Part shown: piece by piece, positions 47,581 to 56,854 of the stretch
Layout: each line of letters opens with the position of its first letter
Numbering within the stretch: the stretch's first letter is position 1
Virus record (IMG/VR): IMGVR_UViG_3300044643_000090
Span: 1-58,934 of that record
DNA length: 58,934 bases
Origin: a virus
Direction: 5' to 3' (one strand)
Notes under the pieces: model-generated
What the model was told of the DNA's origin: nothing
The model's input: the letters and a program-made list of their open reading frames with translations, nothing else
Database searches by the model: none
Position numbers and translations under genes: made by a program

Positions 47581-49527
47581 ATGAGTAACCACCTACCTAC
47601 TGACTACCAAGCATTCATTCACACATCACGCTATGCTCGTTGGCTCGAAGAGTTTATGCGGCGTGAGGGTTGGTTTGAGACCGTCTCTCGCTACATGACC
47701 AATGTTGTCGTCAAGAAAATCCGTGACGAGATCGTACTGGATGAAATCGAAGAGGCTATCCTTGGTCTTGAGATTATGCCTTCGATGCGGGCTGTGATGA
47801 CTGCTGGTCCTGCCTTGGAGCGCGATAACACGGCTGGCTACAACTGCTCCTACCTGCCTGTGGACGACCCCAAATCCTTTGACGAGGCTATGTTCATCCT
47901 TCTGTGTGGCACTGGTGTTGGCTTCTCTGTTGAGCGTCAATACATTAGTAAGCTGCCAGAGGTTCCTGAGCAAATGTTTACCTCGGAGGACGTGATCGTG
48001 GTCCACGACAGCAAAGAGGGTTGGGCTAAGTCTCTGCGTAAGCTGATTGCTATGCTCTATGCAGGGGAAATCCCTAAGTGGGACGTGTCTAAGGTTCGTC
48101 CTGCTGGCGCTAAACTCAAGACCTTTGGTGGTCGTGCATCTGGTCCCGCCCCTCTGGTGGAATTGTTCCAGTACACGATTGAGAAGTTCAAGGGTGCTGC
48201 TGGTCGTAAGTTGTCTTCGATTGAGTGCCACGACATCATGTGTAAGATCGGTGAAGTTGTTGTGGTAGGCGGTGTTCGTCGCTCTGCAATGATCTCTTTG
48301 TCGAACCTGTCTGATGATCGTATGCGCCACGCTAAGTCAGGTATGTGGTGGGAAGGTAATGCTCAACGTGCTTTGGCTAACAACTCTGTGGCCTACACTG
48401 AGAAGCCTGACATGGAAACCTTCATGCGTGAGTGGCTCTCTCTGGTGGAAAGCAAGTCTGGTGAGCGAGGTATCTTCTCTCGTCAGGCATCTAAGAAACA
48501 AGCTGCAAAGAATGGTCGTCGTGATGCTAACCAAGACTTTGGCACTAACCCGTGCAGTGAAATCATTCTTCGCCCGTACCAGTTCTGTAATCTCACGGAA
48601 GTCGTGGTCCGAGCTACGGATACACTTGAGGACTTGGAGCGGAAAGTAAAGCTGGCTACGATCCTTGGCACTATCCAATCGACGTATACTCACTTCCCCT
48701 ATCTGCGTAAGATTTGGCAGAAGAACACTGAGGAAGAGCGGCTGTTGGGTGTGTCGTTGACGGGTATCATGGATCATGAAGCCTTGTCTGGTGCTATGGA
48801 TAGGGATGCTGGTATTGCATACTCGTTCTCTGGCAGCGAAGATATGAACCTAGATCAAGTTTTGGAGCATCTGAAAAATGTCGCTGTTACTACTAATGCT
48901 GAGTGGGCTAATCATCTTGGTATTCCTGCTAGTACGGCCATTACTTGTGTCAAACCAAGCGGAACTGTTAGCCAGCTTGTGGATTCCGCTTCTGGTATTC
49001 ATGCTCGTCACAGCCAGTATTATATCCGCACCGTAAGGGGAGATAACAAAGACCCTCTGACGCAGCTTATGAAGGATCAGGGTATTCCGAGTGAGCCATG
49101 TGTGATTAAGCCTGAGACTACCACAGTCTTTAGCTTCCCACAGAAGTCTCCCGAAGGTGCTATTACCCGTAACGACATGACGGCTATCGAACAGTTGGAG
49201 TTGTGGTTGATCTATCAGCGTCACTGGTGTGAGCATAAGCCTTCTATCACGGTGACTGTTCGTGATAATGAGTGGATGGAAGTTGGTGCTTGGGTCTATA
49301 AGTACTTCGATGAAGTATCTGGTGTGTCTTTCTTGCCGCACTCTGACCACAGCTACCAACAGGCACCCTATCAGGAGATCAACCAACGGGAGTATGAAGA
49401 GTTGCTTGCTACCATGCCACCGAAGATTGATTGGACTAAGCTGAGCGACTACGAGAAAGAAGACACTTCCAAAGGGACTCAAACCTTTGCCTGTGTTGGT
49501 TCTTGTGAGATCGTTGACCTGACTTAA
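47581..49527 (+). CDS. nrdJ: Adenosylcobalamin-dependent (class II) ribonucleotide reductase, monomeric type
   Basis: 648 residues from ATG 47581; a GTG at 47548 is also in frame. NCSYLPVDDPKSFDEAMFIL, LCGTGVGFSVERQY, TNPCSEIILRPYQFCNLTEV (active-site Cys, Asn, Glu region) and TCVKPSGTVSQLVDSASGIH are RNR barrel motifs. The C-terminal FACVGSCEIVDLT holds the Cys pair used for re-reduction. It makes deoxynucleotides using B12, without oxygen or a small subunit. Slightly shorter than the bacterial enzyme. Confidence 0.93.
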   Translation: MSNHLPTDYQAFIHTSRYARWLEEFMRREGWFETVSRYMTNVVVKKIRDEIVLDEIEEAILGLEIMPSMRAVMTAGPALERDNTAGYNCSYLPVDDPKSFDEAMFILLCGTGVGFSVERQYISKLPEVPEQMFTSEDVIVVHDSKEGWAKSLRKLIAMLYAGEIPKWDVSKVRPAGAKLKTFGGRASGPAPLVELFQYTIEKFKGAAGRKLSSIECHDIMCKIGEVVVVGGVRRSAMISLSNLSDDRMRHAKSGMWWEGNAQRALANNSVAYTEKPDMETFMREWLSLVESKSGERGIFSRQASKKQAAKNGRRDANQDFGTNPCSEIILRPYQFCNLTEVVVRATDTLEDLERKVKLATILGTIQSTYTHFPYLRKIWQKNTEEERLLGVSLTGIMDHEALSGAMDRDAGIAYSFSGSEDMNLDQVLEHLKNVAVTTNAEWANHLGIPASTAITCVKPSGTVSQLVDSASGIHARHSQYYIRTVRGDNKDPLTQLMKDQGIPSEPCVIKPETTTVFSFPQKSPEGAITRNDMTAIEQLELWLIYQRHWCEHKPSITVTVRDNEWMEVGAWVYKYFDEVSGVSFLPHSDHSYQQAPYQEINQREYEELLATMPPKIDWTKLSDYEKEDTSKGTQTFACVGSCEIVDLT

Positions 49528-49589
49528 GAGCTTGCTACATCCTGAGCATGATGATAAACTGCTCACAACAAACCCTCGTGGAGCATACA

Positions 49590-49760
49590 GTGACCGTTGA
49601 AATAGCTATCCTAGCTGGACTCACAGCGAACGTCTTACTCTCTTGGTTGATTAAAAGGGACTTAGATGAAATAGAACAGGTCGTGGTGCAGATGCTCCTT
49701 GATCTGGGTAAACAAGGTATCTTAAACGTGGAGGTTGATGATGACTCTGGAGAAGCCTAA
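49590..49760 (+). CDS. Small membrane protein before phoH
   Basis: 56 residues from GTG 49590, which has GTGGAG seven bases upstream (frame open from 49548). MTVEIAILAGLTANVLLSWL is a membrane segment, followed by IKRDLDEIEQVVVQMLLDLG and an acidic end. Overlaps the phoH start by ~20 bases. Function unknown. Confidence 0.65.
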   Translation: MTVEIAILAGLTANVLLSWLIKRDLDEIEQVVVQMLLDLGKQGILNVEVDDDSGEA

Positions 49761-50445
49761 GGGCAAACGGGTATCACGCTACAAGAACGCTGAACAAGAA
49801 GGCGCAATGCGTACTGTTACCATTAAGCCACTCAACGACAATCAAGCACTCTACCTCAAACATCTGGATGGCTCAGATCAAGTGATTGTCTGTGGGTTTT
49901 CTGGCACAGGTAAGACCTTCATGGCAGCCACCTATGCAGCCAACATGTACGCCAACAGAGAGATCACCAAGATTATCCTGACTCGTCCCAATGTCTCTGT
50001 GGGTAAGGACTTGGGCTACTTCCCCGGTACACTCGAAGAGAAGTTTGCTCCTTGGGCTGCACCTGTGCTTGATGTTCTCAATGAGCAGTTGGGCAAAGGT
50101 ACGGTAGAGACTGGGATCAAGAACGGCAACATCGAAATGGCACCCCTATCTACTATGCGGGGAAGATCATTCAAGAACGCTTTCATCATTCTGGACGAAG
50201 CACAAAACACTTCCGTCGCTGAGATCAAAATGTTCTTGACTCGGATCGGAAAAGACTGTAAAGTTGTAATCAACGGTGACATAAAGCAGTCAGATATTGG
50301 TGGTAGATCGGGCCTAGCAGCGATCATCCATCTTGTTAAGAAGCACAATCTGCCTGTGCCTATCGTTGAGTTCGGAGTGGATGACATTGTTCGCAGTGAC
50401 ATCTGTAAGCAGTGGATCGTGGCATTCGAGGAAGAGAAGCTATGA
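49738..50445 (+). CDS. phoH: PhoH-like ATPase
   Basis: About 235 residues (ATG 49738 or 49741, GGAGG just upstream). Walker A IVCGFSGTGKTFMA, IILTRPNVSVGKDLGYFPGT, MRGRSFKNAFIILDEAQNTS (Walker B with DEAQ), INGDIKQSDIGGRSGL. Very common in marine phages; the bacterial relatives are RNA-linked ATPases or nucleases. The role in phage is unsettled despite the phosphate-starvation name. ATGA overlap with the next gene. Confidence 0.93.
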   Translation: MMTLEKPKGKRVSRYKNAEQEGAMRTVTIKPLNDNQALYLKHLDGSDQVIVCGFSGTGKTFMAATYAANMYANREITKIILTRPNVSVGKDLGYFPGTLEEKFAPWAAPVLDVLNEQLGKGTVETGIKNGNIEMAPLSTMRGRSFKNAFIILDEAQNTSVAEIKMFLTRIGKDCKVVINGDIKQSDIGGRSGLAAIIHLVKKHNLPVPIVEFGVDDIVRSDICKQWIVAFEEEKL

Positions 50446-50678
50446 CAGCAAGTCAGACGACAGACATGGTGAATAGCCCTGCACATTATGGTCAAGGGAA
50501 AATTGAATGTATCGACTACATTGAAGATTTCCTCAGCCCAGACGAGTACATCGGTTACCTGCGTGGGAACATTGCTAAGTACAATCATCGCTGGCGTTAC
50601 AAGAATGGTCTAGAAGACTTGCGTAAGGCAGAGTGGTATCACAAGCGGCTCCTAGCTTTCATGGAGAAGCAAGTATGA
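50442..50678 (+). CDS. DUF3310 protein
   Basis: 78 residues from ATG 50442 overlapping the phoH stop. DMVNSPAHYGQGKIECIDYI, GYLRGNIAKYNHRWRYKNGL and EDLRKAEWYHKRLLAF are the full DUF3310 pattern found in many phages, often called nucleotide-kinase-like. Biochemical function not established. Confidence 0.88.
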   Translation: MTASQTTDMVNSPAHYGQGKIECIDYIEDFLSPDEYIGYLRGNIAKYNHRWRYKNGLEDLRKAEWYHKRLLAFMEKQV

Positions 50679-50743
50679 CTGAGGGTTTACTGCTCTTAGC
50701 ACTGGTAGTATTTATAATCTGGGCGCTCAATGGAGACGACTGA
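50675..50743 (+). CDS. 22-aa membrane microprotein
   Basis: ATG 50675 overlaps the previous TGA and its TGA shares a base with the next ATG. MTEGLLLLALVVFIIWALNG ends in DD: one membrane span with acidic end. Function unknown. Confidence 0.6.
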   Translation: MTEGLLLLALVVFIIWALNGDD

Positions 50744-50934
50744 TGAACGCATTTGAACAAGGATACAAAGATTTTGGCAAAGGGCAGACCACAAACCCGT
50801 ACCACAAGGACACAACAAAGTACAGAGATTGGGAGTTTGGATTCAACAAAGCCTATTCTCGAAACTTGGAGTGGGTCAGAGACAATGAACATCGAAGAAG
50901 AGGCCAAGGAGTTCAGAGCAAAGAAGAGGCATAG
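50743..50934 (+). CDS. Ribosome-modulation-factor-like small protein
   Basis: 63 residues: MNAFEQGYKDFGKGQTTNPY, HKDTTKYRDWEFGFNKAYSR. The order GY-x-D-x2-KG, NPY, then a W-x-x-GF helix resembles RMF, which binds 30S ribosomes and dimerises them. The rest is a charged tail. Such RMF-like phage proteins are known but poorly studied. Assignment by pattern only. Confidence 0.65.
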   Translation: MNAFEQGYKDFGKGQTTNPYHKDTTKYRDWEFGFNKAYSRNLEWVRDNEHRRRGQGVQSKEEA

Positions 50935-51079
50935 TGTACCTCCTAAGCCCATGACTTCCAAAATCTACTTGATGGGAATGGCCATGAATGCACTCCTCTC
51001 AAGGTCTACTGGCCTCGTAAGGAGGGAAGAGATCAAGAGGGAAGCCGAAGAGTGGGCTGACTACATGCTTGAAGATTGA
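50885..51079 (+). CDS. Small helical protein, last gene of the early arm
   Basis: 64 residues from ATG 50885, overlapping the previous gene by 50 bases. MNIEEEAKEFRAKKRHSVPP, MGMAMNALLSRSTGLVRREE, EEWADYMLED. Charged helical protein. Stop is 13 bases before the terminator hairpin. Confidence 0.7.
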   Translation: MNIEEEAKEFRAKKRHSVPPKPMTSKIYLMGMAMNALLSRSTGLVRREEIKREAEEWADYMLED

Positions 51080-51092
51080 ACCTAATGAAAAA

Positions 51093-51119
51093 GGGGGCCT
51101 CGCGGCCCCCTCTCTCTTT
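51093..51119. terminator. Bidirectional terminator between convergent arms
   Basis: GGGGGCC-TCGC-GGCCCCC (51093-51110) followed by TCTCTCTTTTT on the plus strand and preceded by an A-run (AATGAAAAA) that reads as T-run on the minus strand. Ends early transcripts, and late transcripts after the 1170-aa gene. Confidence 0.85.
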
Positions 51120-51122
51120 TTG

Positions 51123-54100
51123 CTATTGCTTGGTGATAAACTCTTCTCGGAACTTAAGAGCGTTCTCTAGGGTATCCAACTCATCCTCAGATAGCTTATC
51201 AACCCCACGATCAAACCCTAAGTCTTCAAGAGTGCGCTGGACCTTGAGTTTGGGGTAAGAACGAGAGATGTTAATCATCTTCATCAAGGCCCTGTCACCA
51301 CCATTAGAGGCAACCCTGCCCATGTACCCGAGCGTTGCCTTACGTGCTTCACTCAAAAGCTTAGTGACTTCCCCCTGCTTGACTTCAAGAGTCCCTTCAC
51401 GGAAACGCTTGGACTTGAACAATACACCTGCCTGATCTTCCACAATCTCGTTGAAGATTTCGTTGTAGCGGTTGTCTGCAGCCTCAGACTGAGAAGCCAT
51501 GCTGGCCAAGTAGGTAGGTCTACCGATCTCGTTCATAACCCGCTCAGTGTTAGTGAGCCTTGATCCTCTGGTCGTTGAAACAAGTTTAGAGGCTTGAACA
51601 GTGGGTTGACCTTCTGCAGCAGACTGCTTAGGGGGAGCAAGATTCTCACCAGTTATAAGAGCAATTGCTTGATCCATGTAACGCAGAGAGTTGTTCACCC
51701 ACGCAGTACCTTGCTTACGATCAGGAACATAGAACTCCTCATCACGAGCAAGACCAGCAAGGACGTTGAGGGGTTCTAGAGGACGTGTTGCAGCGGAGAT
51801 TGCTTGTGGTACAATTGCTCCAAGGGCATCAAGCAGGGTCTTACCCAAACCCGGACCTTCATCAGAGAGTGCTGCAGTGGCGATGTTATTCAAACCTGAT
51901 CCAGCCTCTCCAAGCTGACGAGTAAGCTGACCAAAGAACTGGTCTCCCATCTGGAAGAGCAATTCCTCAGGAGGAGCTTCCCCTCTGGCATGGTGAGCGA
52001 AGAGTCTTGCAACAGCCTTGTAAGCCCCATAAGGGAACTCATAACGCTCGTCAATAACCTCACCAGTCTCTTCGTCGATCTCTTCACTCCACCCAAGCCC
52101 TTGGTCAATATAATCCATCTCTCTCTGGGCAAGCATACCGATCAACGACCAAGAGACGAGACCTCTGGACACCAATTCAGACATAGGCTTAGATTGATCC
52201 CCAAGACCAATAGACTTTGCAATCAGAGGTCCGAAGCCAGTAGTCTGGTAGGCGAAGGCTACAGTGTTGTTGAAGAAGCGACCAAACGGAACCAGAAGAC
52301 CGATACCCGGAAGGTTACGAGCATCTTCGATCATGCCTGCCACTTCACCCAAGAAGCCTCTGCCCTTGAAGGATTTGGAGAACACAGAACGGAGTGTCTC
52401 ATCCACAGCCTGAGCCTCAAGCAGTGCGTATCTTTCTGAGACCATCTTGGAGTGGTGATCTGGTGCAGCAAAGAAGTCATTCCAAGACATGCCAAAGCCA
52501 CCCTTCTCAGGAGACCTACGGAGCAATTTATCCAACTGAGAAGTAAACTCAATGGCCTTGGTGTAACCATCCTGAGCACTCACTAGAGACAACCTCTGGA
52601 TAACGTCTACAGCCTGATTAGACCTGAGGGTGAGTAGGGGTGTGCTTGGATCAAAACCCTTGGCCAGTTTATCCAGAGACTCAATACCACCGGGAAGCAC
52701 TGCAGTGAGTTGGCGCATGGCCTCAGGTCTCACCTGTGCATACTGCAAGAAGGTCTCGTAGGTGGCATTGGGGTCCAGAGTATTCTTGGCTTTAGTGACT
52801 TGGTTCTGCAGGAGACTAAAGGCTTCAATGCCCATCTTCTTGGCTTCTTTGGGGTTGATAGCCATGTACATACCCGCCTTGCCCCCCAGAAGGACAGCAC
52901 GAGTAACATCTGTTGCGGTATTTAGACCTGTAGCGGCAGCATAACCAGTGACGTTGAGGGCTGTGGTTGAGAGGTTAGACACCATCAGACGGATAATATT
53001 GTTCTGGAAATCGGGGAGATCACGACCAATGAAATCACCAACAGCCTTACCAATCTTGTTAGAGCCACCACCAACAACTGTCTGAGGGGTAGTAGCACCA
53101 CCACCAAGAACAAACTCTGCATAGTCATCCACAGTAATACTCTTGGGATCACGACCTAGAATCTTAGCAACCTGAGAGGCTGCATTCAGAACCTTACCAC
53201 TGTCGCTCATCTTCTTTTTGAAAGTATCTGCAAAACCCTCAATAGTGAGTTTCTTTCCTTCATTCATCTTGATGCCAGTGGCCTTGGTAAAGTCATCAAT
53301 GAACTGCTTGGCATCCTGAGGATCAGCATTCTTGATAATATCGCCAATCCAGTTGGATACCTTGTCGTCAGGGGTTCTTCTTTTCCAGACGTAACCATCC
53401 TCAACAAGGATTTGAGCCAGACCCTTGAGACCCTTCTCACTGTTACCCAGCAACATTGTGTTAAAGAACTCTGTGTCCTGATCTTTAAGCTCCTTACCCT
53501 TGGCGATATCCTTGAGCCAGTTCCCCGTAGGAACAGCAGGACCACCAGCAGGTGAAGCGGGGGTAGTAGGAGCCTGATTGACCAGTTTACTTACAGACTT
53601 GGAACCCTTCGTAGAGGTCTTGAGAGCCTCAGGAGGAAGCAAGCCAGAGGCACCAGTACGCACGTTGCTGAGAGCACCAGACAGGCCACCAGCGACCAGA
53701 CCAACGACAGCAGAGAGACCTGTTTGGTAGACGTTGTACTCTTCCTGAACCTTGGTACGGAGCATTGCATCCTGATACAAGTAGTCTGTACCAGCAGCCA
53801 TAGCAGCCTCAAAGCCACCAACAACAGCAGCCTCTTTGACCGCAGTGGGGGTAGACATTCTCTGCAAGAAGGTTGTTGCTGCTTTCTCCGCAGCCTGTCT
53901 TGTAGCAATCTGCTTGTTGGTTTCAGTAACAACTCTGGAGGTCTGCATACGAAGAACACGCTCAGCAACTTTCTGAGCAGCCTCTTCGGTAGCACCCTTT
54001 GCCAACTGTTTCTTATAAGCATGTTTAGCAGCAATCAGAGTGGCCTGAGAACCAGCCTTGAAGCCCACACCAGATGCAACCTTACCAACACCAAGACCCA

Positions 54101-54635
54101 GTACGTTTGCAGGGTCAAGGACAGCAGAGCGGGCATAGTCGAGAGAGCCACTAAGAGTTTCTCCCCAAGTGGTATCTCCACCAAAGATGGGTTGCAGACC
54201 TTCAAAGATTTCATACGCCCTGCCAGCCTTAGCAAGACGTTCTTCATCCTCACCCACTTCATTCAAGTAAGTAATCTCGTTGATTGCACGGACAGAGTTA
54301 CCACCAGAGAAACCACGCAGGTTGTTGGTGAACTTTGTGACGATCTCTTCCTTGTCCATGTCCTGAATGTGGGTGCCGAAGCGGTCAACCATGTACTCTT
54401 GAATAGGGATAAAGAAGTCATCCTGCAACAAGTCACTCTCAGAGTAACTCATCTGAGAGTATTCGACTACAGGTTTTTCTTCCGGTTGCTTGAGGGCTTC
54501 CGGCACAGGCGTCATGCCAACTTTTTTGTCAAGCTCTTGTAGCAGAGTCCCGTACTTACCAGCAATAGCAGGTGTCTTTGGTACAGGGATACTTGCCTCT
54601 AGGCTTTGGAGGTACTCTGAGTATTTACCATCCAT
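51123..54635 (-). CDS. Large internal virion (ejection) protein
   Basis: 1170 residues, mostly helical. The N-terminus MDGKYSEYLQSLEASIPVPK and AGKYGTLLQELDKKVG is a short repeat. A central region with Gly/Ala-rich helices (LGLGVGKVASGVGFKAGSQA, VGLVAGGLSGAL) could insert in membranes. Later segments include GMSWNDFFAAPDHHSKMVSE and LLVPFGRFFNNTVAFAYQT. Size, composition and location after transglycosylase fit the largest ejection proteins of podoviruses such as T7 gp16 (without its enzyme domain). It likely forms the channel for DNA entry. Confidence 0.8.
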   Translation of the reverse strand: MDGKYSEYLQSLEASIPVPKTPAIAGKYGTLLQELDKKVGMTPVPEALKQPEEKPVVEYSQMSYSESDLLQDDFFIPIQEYMVDRFGTHIQDMDKEEIVTKFTNNLRGFSGGNSVRAINEITYLNEVGEDEERLAKAGRAYEIFEGLQPIFGGDTTWGETLSGSLDYARSAVLDPANVLGLGVGKVASGVGFKAGSQATLIAAKHAYKKQLAKGATEEAAQKVAERVLRMQTSRVVTETNKQIATRQAAEKAATTFLQRMSTPTAVKEAAVVGGFEAAMAAGTDYLYQDAMLRTKVQEEYNVYQTGLSAVVGLVAGGLSGALSNVRTGASGLLPPEALKTSTKGSKSVSKLVNQAPTTPASPAGGPAVPTGNWLKDIAKGKELKDQDTEFFNTMLLGNSEKGLKGLAQILVEDGYVWKRRTPDDKVSNWIGDIIKNADPQDAKQFIDDFTKATGIKMNEGKKLTIEGFADTFKKKMSDSGKVLNAASQVAKILGRDPKSITVDDYAEFVLGGGATTPQTVVGGGSNKIGKAVGDFIGRDLPDFQNNIIRLMVSNLSTTALNVTGYAAATGLNTATDVTRAVLLGGKAGMYMAINPKEAKKMGIEAFSLLQNQVTKAKNTLDPNATYETFLQYAQVRPEAMRQLTAVLPGGIESLDKLAKGFDPSTPLLTLRSNQAVDVIQRLSLVSAQDGYTKAIEFTSQLDKLLRRSPEKGGFGMSWNDFFAAPDHHSKMVSERYALLEAQAVDETLRSVFSKSFKGRGFLGEVAGMIEDARNLPGIGLLVPFGRFFNNTVAFAYQTTGFGPLIAKSIGLGDQSKPMSELVSRGLVSWSLIGMLAQREMDYIDQGLGWSEEIDEETGEVIDERYEFPYGAYKAVARLFAHHARGEAPPEELLFQMGDQFFGQLTRQLGEAGSGLNNIATAALSDEGPGLGKTLLDALGAIVPQAISAATRPLEPLNVLAGLARDEEFYVPDRKQGTAWVNNSLRYMDQAIALITGENLAPPKQSAAEGQPTVQASKLVSTTRGSRLTNTERVMNEIGRPTYLASMASQSEAADNRYNEIFNEIVEDQAGVLFKSKRFREGTLEVKQGEVTKLLSEARKATLGYMGRVASNGGDRALMKMINISRSYPKLKVQRTLEDLGFDRGVDKLSEDELDTLENALKFREEFITKQ

Positions 54636-54637
54636 TA

Positions 54638-55573
54638 TTAAAACCTCGCCAACAACTCTTGAGCCTTAGCTTTTTCTTCTTCTGTCGCCTCTGGATCAGC
54701 AATCACACGATTGAGTTGATACACAGTGGAGTAGCGAGAGAGTTGAGGGTCTTGCTCAATATTCTGGACGTAGGGATTACCAGTCTCTGCAAGAGATACA
54801 AAAGCTTGTTGGCCAAACATATCCATCAGTGCAAAGCGTTCTGCACTGCCTTGTGTGGCGTAGCCATCAATCAAAGATTTAATATCACTCGACTTGTCTG
54901 CGTCCCCTGCAGCATCTGTGAGGGCCTGATTCGCAAGGCTGAGAACCTCTTGGTCAAATGCCTTACGACCCTCTTCAAGGGTTTTAGGATCGTACTTGCG
55001 GTAAGCCTCAGGGTTAATCTTGACATCAATTCTGGGTGTGGGTTGAGACAGTGCAGCAGCCGTCTCGTAGTAAGTCTCAGTATTAGAAAAATCTCCTGAC
55101 AAGAGTTCGTCAAAAGTAACCTGCACTGGTGCGACAGTCTTAGTGCCAGAGTCATACACTGTAAGAAGGTCAAGCAACGACTCACCCTGCAGCGGAGGAA
55201 GTTCTACACCAGACTTTGCAGCATCAATCTCAATGGCTCTGATCTGATCTTCCAGTTCTGCGGCAGTACGGGGGTCACCAGCAAGAGCAGCAACACGGGG
55301 GTCTTCTGAGTCACCAAGACGACCAAGAAAACTCTGAGCCTTCCCGGTCAGCGCCCCTGCTTCAGCCCTCTCCTGTTCTTTCTTAACGTACAGTGCCAGA
55401 AGGGTGTCCCTGCGACCCTCGGCAGTCTGCAGCATGAACGTCTCGCGCTCATACTTGCGTTGCTCTTCACGCTCAGCTTTACGAAGATCAAGTTCTTCTT
55501 GACGTTCTCTCTTGCGAGTCTTCTCTTCTTGTACTGCAGCGAAGCCTCTATTAATACCCTGCCAGAAACCCAT
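54638..55573 (-). CDS. Virion-associated coiled-coil protein
   Basis: 311 residues. MGFWQGINRGFAAVQEEKTR is followed by charged coiled coil (RERQEELDLRKAEREEQRKY), then KKEQERAEAGALTGKAQSFL. The C-terminal part is globular with SLIDGYATQGSAERFALMDM. The N-terminal helix style is shared by internal core proteins of marine podoviruses. Starts on the last base of the upstream gene. Ejection-core role inferred. Confidence 0.75.
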   Translation of the reverse strand: MGFWQGINRGFAAVQEEKTRKRERQEELDLRKAEREEQRKYERETFMLQTAEGRRDTLLALYVKKEQERAEAGALTGKAQSFLGRLGDSEDPRVAALAGDPRTAAELEDQIRAIEIDAAKSGVELPPLQGESLLDLLTVYDSGTKTVAPVQVTFDELLSGDFSNTETYYETAAALSQPTPRIDVKINPEAYRKYDPKTLEEGRKAFDQEVLSLANQALTDAAGDADKSSDIKSLIDGYATQGSAERFALMDMFGQQAFVSLAETGNPYVQNIEQDPQLSRYSTVYQLNRVIADPEATEEEKAKAQELLARF

Positions 55574-56130
55574 TACATTGCCCCCCGAGACATCAGACCT
55601 TTTGATTCAACAGGAACTTCCATGGGCACCTCTTCCATAGCTCCCATACCCTCTACCTCTGCAGGCTCTTCCATTGAGATTTCTTTTACATCTTCTTTAG
55701 GTTTCACACCCATGTCAGCCAACATCTTTCTGGCTCTCTTAGCAACGGCGTACTGCCTCTGTCTTTCTTTAGCAGCCTTGTCCTCGAAGCCATCCTCAGC
55801 CTCAATGCCAGTAGCTTTAGCAGCCTGCTTGATGTACTCATGGACAATGGGGGCGACAATAAGACCTACGTCAACAGAGTGTATTCCACTGGCCACAGCG
55901 CCACGCATGATGCCCGTAACGAGTGTCTGAATATCTAGTTCTTCCAGTTCAAGGAGATCAAGAACACTGCCAAGCATATCTGGATCAGAGAGTCTGGAGA
56001 TGTGCATCTGGATTGCTTCTTCGGGATCATTGATCTCCGGGGGTCTCTCCCAAGCGTAGTTCTTAGGAGGGTTGGTCAAGGACTGACCGGGAATAGGGCC
56101 ACTAAACTGTTTCACTCTCTCAGCCTCCAA
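55573..56130 (-). CDS. Virion-associated hypothetical protein
   Basis: 185 residues: NDPEEAIQMHISRLSDPDML, LLELEELDIQTLVTGIMRGA and KERQRQYAVAKRARKMLADM. The acidic Met/Glu-rich C-terminus (EPAEVEGMGAMEEVPMEVP) is unstructured. It overlaps the transglycosylase end by 11 bases. Core protein role inferred from location. Confidence 0.7.
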   Translation of the reverse strand: MEAERVKQFSGPIPGQSLTNPPKNYAWERPPEINDPEEAIQMHISRLSDPDMLGSVLDLLELEELDIQTLVTGIMRGAVASGIHSVDVGLIVAPIVHEYIKQAAKATGIEAEDGFEDKAAKERQRQYAVAKRARKMLADMGVKPKEDVKEISMEEPAEVEGMGAMEEVPMEVPVESKGLMSRGAM

Positions 56131-56854
56131 GCATCTTATTGTATCTTCTCATCCAGTCGTTCTGGTACTCTGCGGGTGTAAGGCCATCGTTGATGTCCAG
56201 TGCCTTCTGGCTGATCTCACCCCGAGGATTACCAGTGTACCACACAAGGGGGACTTTGGTAACATCATTGTCATTCTCAAGCAGGATTTCCCTGACGTTA
56301 TTTGCAGCAACCATGTCTTGAATTTCAGGTGGTGCATCCTTCGCAGACTTGTACTCAGTGCCAATCCCATACTTTTCAGTCATCATGCGCCACGTACCGT
56401 CTGTGTACCCGTATCCACCCGAGGCAGTCTGACCCGGAGTTTGGTTCTGTACAGTGTAGTCTCCACTAGACTCTTTTGACTTAAGGGTTTCAAGGATGGC
56501 CCTCACGTTCTCATCAGTCTCAGCAGCACTAATGGGGGCAAGGAGTGGAGCAGTCTTCCAGTACTCAGGGTTTCTCTTGGGCATGGGGACACCCTCACCG
56601 TAGGCAAGGTAATTCTCAATCTCTGACTTCCTGTCTTCCTGTGGCGGGATTACGTCAGAGAACATGTTTCTGATGTCGTTGAAGTAGCCAGCACGGATGG
56701 TCTCAAAGTCTGCATCACCCTCAAGGCGAGTCTTCTTTCTTTCTTCACGTGCACCAAGACCACCAGCAGCCTTCAGGGACTTACCCTCTGCAACTGACTC
56801 ACTGATACGATCTGCAAGGTTTGCAGTATTAAGGTAGTTCTTAGCGTACTTCAT
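56120..56854 (-). CDS. Virion lytic transglycosylase
   Basis: 244 residues. The C-terminal half has the lysozyme-like fold with ESSGDYTVQN (catalytic Glu context), ASGGYGYTDGTWRMMTEKYG and AANNVREILLENDNDVTKVP, as in phage SLT-type enzymes. The N-terminal ~110 residues are helical and probably anchor it in the core. It would open peptidoglycan locally for DNA entry. Start overlaps the preceding stop by one base. Confidence 0.82.
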   Translation of the reverse strand: MKYAKNYLNTANLADRISESVAEGKSLKAAGGLGAREERKKTRLEGDADFETIRAGYFNDIRNMFSDVIPPQEDRKSEIENYLAYGEGVPMPKRNPEYWKTAPLLAPISAAETDENVRAILETLKSKESSGDYTVQNQTPGQTASGGYGYTDGTWRMMTEKYGIGTEYKSAKDAPPEIQDMVAANNVREILLENDNDVTKVPLVWYTGNPRGEISQKALDINDGLTPAEYQNDWMRRYNKMLGG

